DNA of 21,053 bases. Origin: DASUUR01 sp036373975. Its GTDB lineage: Bacteria; Patescibacteriota; Saccharimonadia; Saccharimonadales; Saccharimonadaceae. Positions 20,907 to 21,053 of this stretch are shown piece by piece. Each line of letters opens with the position of its first letter. Within the stretch, counting starts at the first letter, position 1. The DNA is taken from positions 1 to 21,053 of the forward strand of contig DASUUR010000039.1 of the NCBI GenBank assembly GCA_036373975.1, read 5' to 3'. The translations under genes and the position numbers were made by a program. Under the pieces are notes generated by a model. That model saw only the letters and a program-made list of their open reading frames with translations. It was not told the origin of the DNA and did not search any database.

Positions 20907-20997
20907 AATAAAAAACAACCGCCTGCGAGTAGCGGTTGTTTAGTTTTTGTGTCGTGTTTATTTTTGAACTTCTGAGTAAGTTTTTTATTCAGAAGCT
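20907..20997 (-). ncRNA. predicted small RNA with its own promoter and terminator
   Basis: Expected start about 20997, seven bases after the -10 of a consensus promoter (21004-21032). The first hairpin is CTTCTGA (20995-20989 side) with TCAGAAG (20975-20969) around an AT-rich loop, then an unpaired A-rich linker, then AACAACCGC/GCGGTTGTT (20940-20932 and 20922-20914) followed by TTTTTTATT. About 91 bases with no ATG, so a non-coding transcript is likely. It converges on ssrA. I recognise no known sRNA family. Confidence 0.5.
20910..20941 (-). terminator. terminator of the predicted small RNA
   Basis: Arms 20913-20922 and 20932-20941 with a nine-base loop. Six T follow on the minus strand; the plus side has a weaker TAGTTTTTG. 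Confidence 0.75.
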
Positions 20998-21003
20998 ACC
21001 TCT

Positions 21004-21032
21004 ATAATAGGGCCTAAAAATGTTACTGTCAA
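21004..21032 (-). promoter_or_regulatory. near-consensus promoter reading toward ssrA
   Basis: Minus-strand TTGACA (21032-21027), exact 17-base spacer (21010-21026), TATTAT (21009-21004): the best -35 in the window. Confidence 0.7.
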
Positions 21033-21053
21033 TACGTTTTTTGCTAAAAACTT

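Noticed and set aside
20276..20918. Reading frames over ssrA on both strands
   Set aside because: The region is tmRNA, apart from the 27-codon tag.
21020..21053. Plus-strand ATG open to the right edge after TATAAT
   Set aside because: Only eleven codons are visible, and the same bases form a much better minus-strand promoter.
1..21053. CRISPR arrays, insertion sequences or phage genes
   Set aside because: No regularly spaced repeats, transposase motifs or structural phage proteins were seen.

Overview
The window reads as chromosomal sequence from a small-genome bacterium of the Candidate Phyla Radiation, most likely Candidatus Saccharibacteria (TM7). This is an inference from gene content: a CPR-type GT2 glycosyltransferase with a small membrane partner, an M23/FG-GAP surface protein, a PH-domain membrane protein, a ThrRS without its TGS domain, and several apparently leaderless genes. 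UGA is used as an ordinary stop (for example at 7578-7580), so the Gracilibacteria code does not apply.

Layout. 1-3098 (+): cell-envelope genes, namely the end of a bacterial PH-domain protein, a membrane-anchored parvulin, a small two-helix membrane protein and a secreted M23 peptidase with FG-GAP-like repeats. 3101-4765 (-): a conspicuously GC-rich two-gene cassette of paralogous SLOG/LSDAT-like (TRPM-type Rossmannoid) proteins with its own promoter and terminator. 4859-6800: a leaderless UDG-like gene, a GC-rich orphan gene, a NadD-like nucleotidylyltransferase and a DUF1653-like gene. 6857-9211: tRNA-Asp, tRNA-Thr, tRNA-Gly and the membrane protein/GT2 operon. 9208-10513 (-): an NrdR-like repressor with a palindrome on its start codon, a 32-codon leaderless ORF, a possible Nudix remnant and a frameshifted 2H phosphoesterase.

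10554-15209: a 26-bp perfect hairpin, tRNA-Val, then a T-box leader controlling thrS, followed by an ATL-type alkyltransferase-like gene, miaA, a winged-helix/nucleotidyltransferase-like gene and a degenerate metallo-beta-lactamase-fold gene. 15275-16225: rpmB divergent from a site-2-type M50 protease. 16233-17725: a 6S-like structured RNA directly abutting tRNA-Pro, a Nudix/RNase HI fusion, and RNase P RNA. 17744-20397 (-): rplT, rpmI, infC (with AUU start) and comM. 20461-20861 (+): tmRNA with a 27-residue tag, facing a predicted small RNA (20907-20997, -) that has a consensus promoter and its own terminator.

Much of the window serves RNA and translation (five tRNA genes plus tRNA-Pro, rnpB, ssrA, thrS, miaA, infC-rpmI-rplT, rpmB). 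The most unusual parts are the foreign-looking SLOG pair, the T-box, the 6S-like RNA joined to a tRNA, and the small RNA opposite ssrA.
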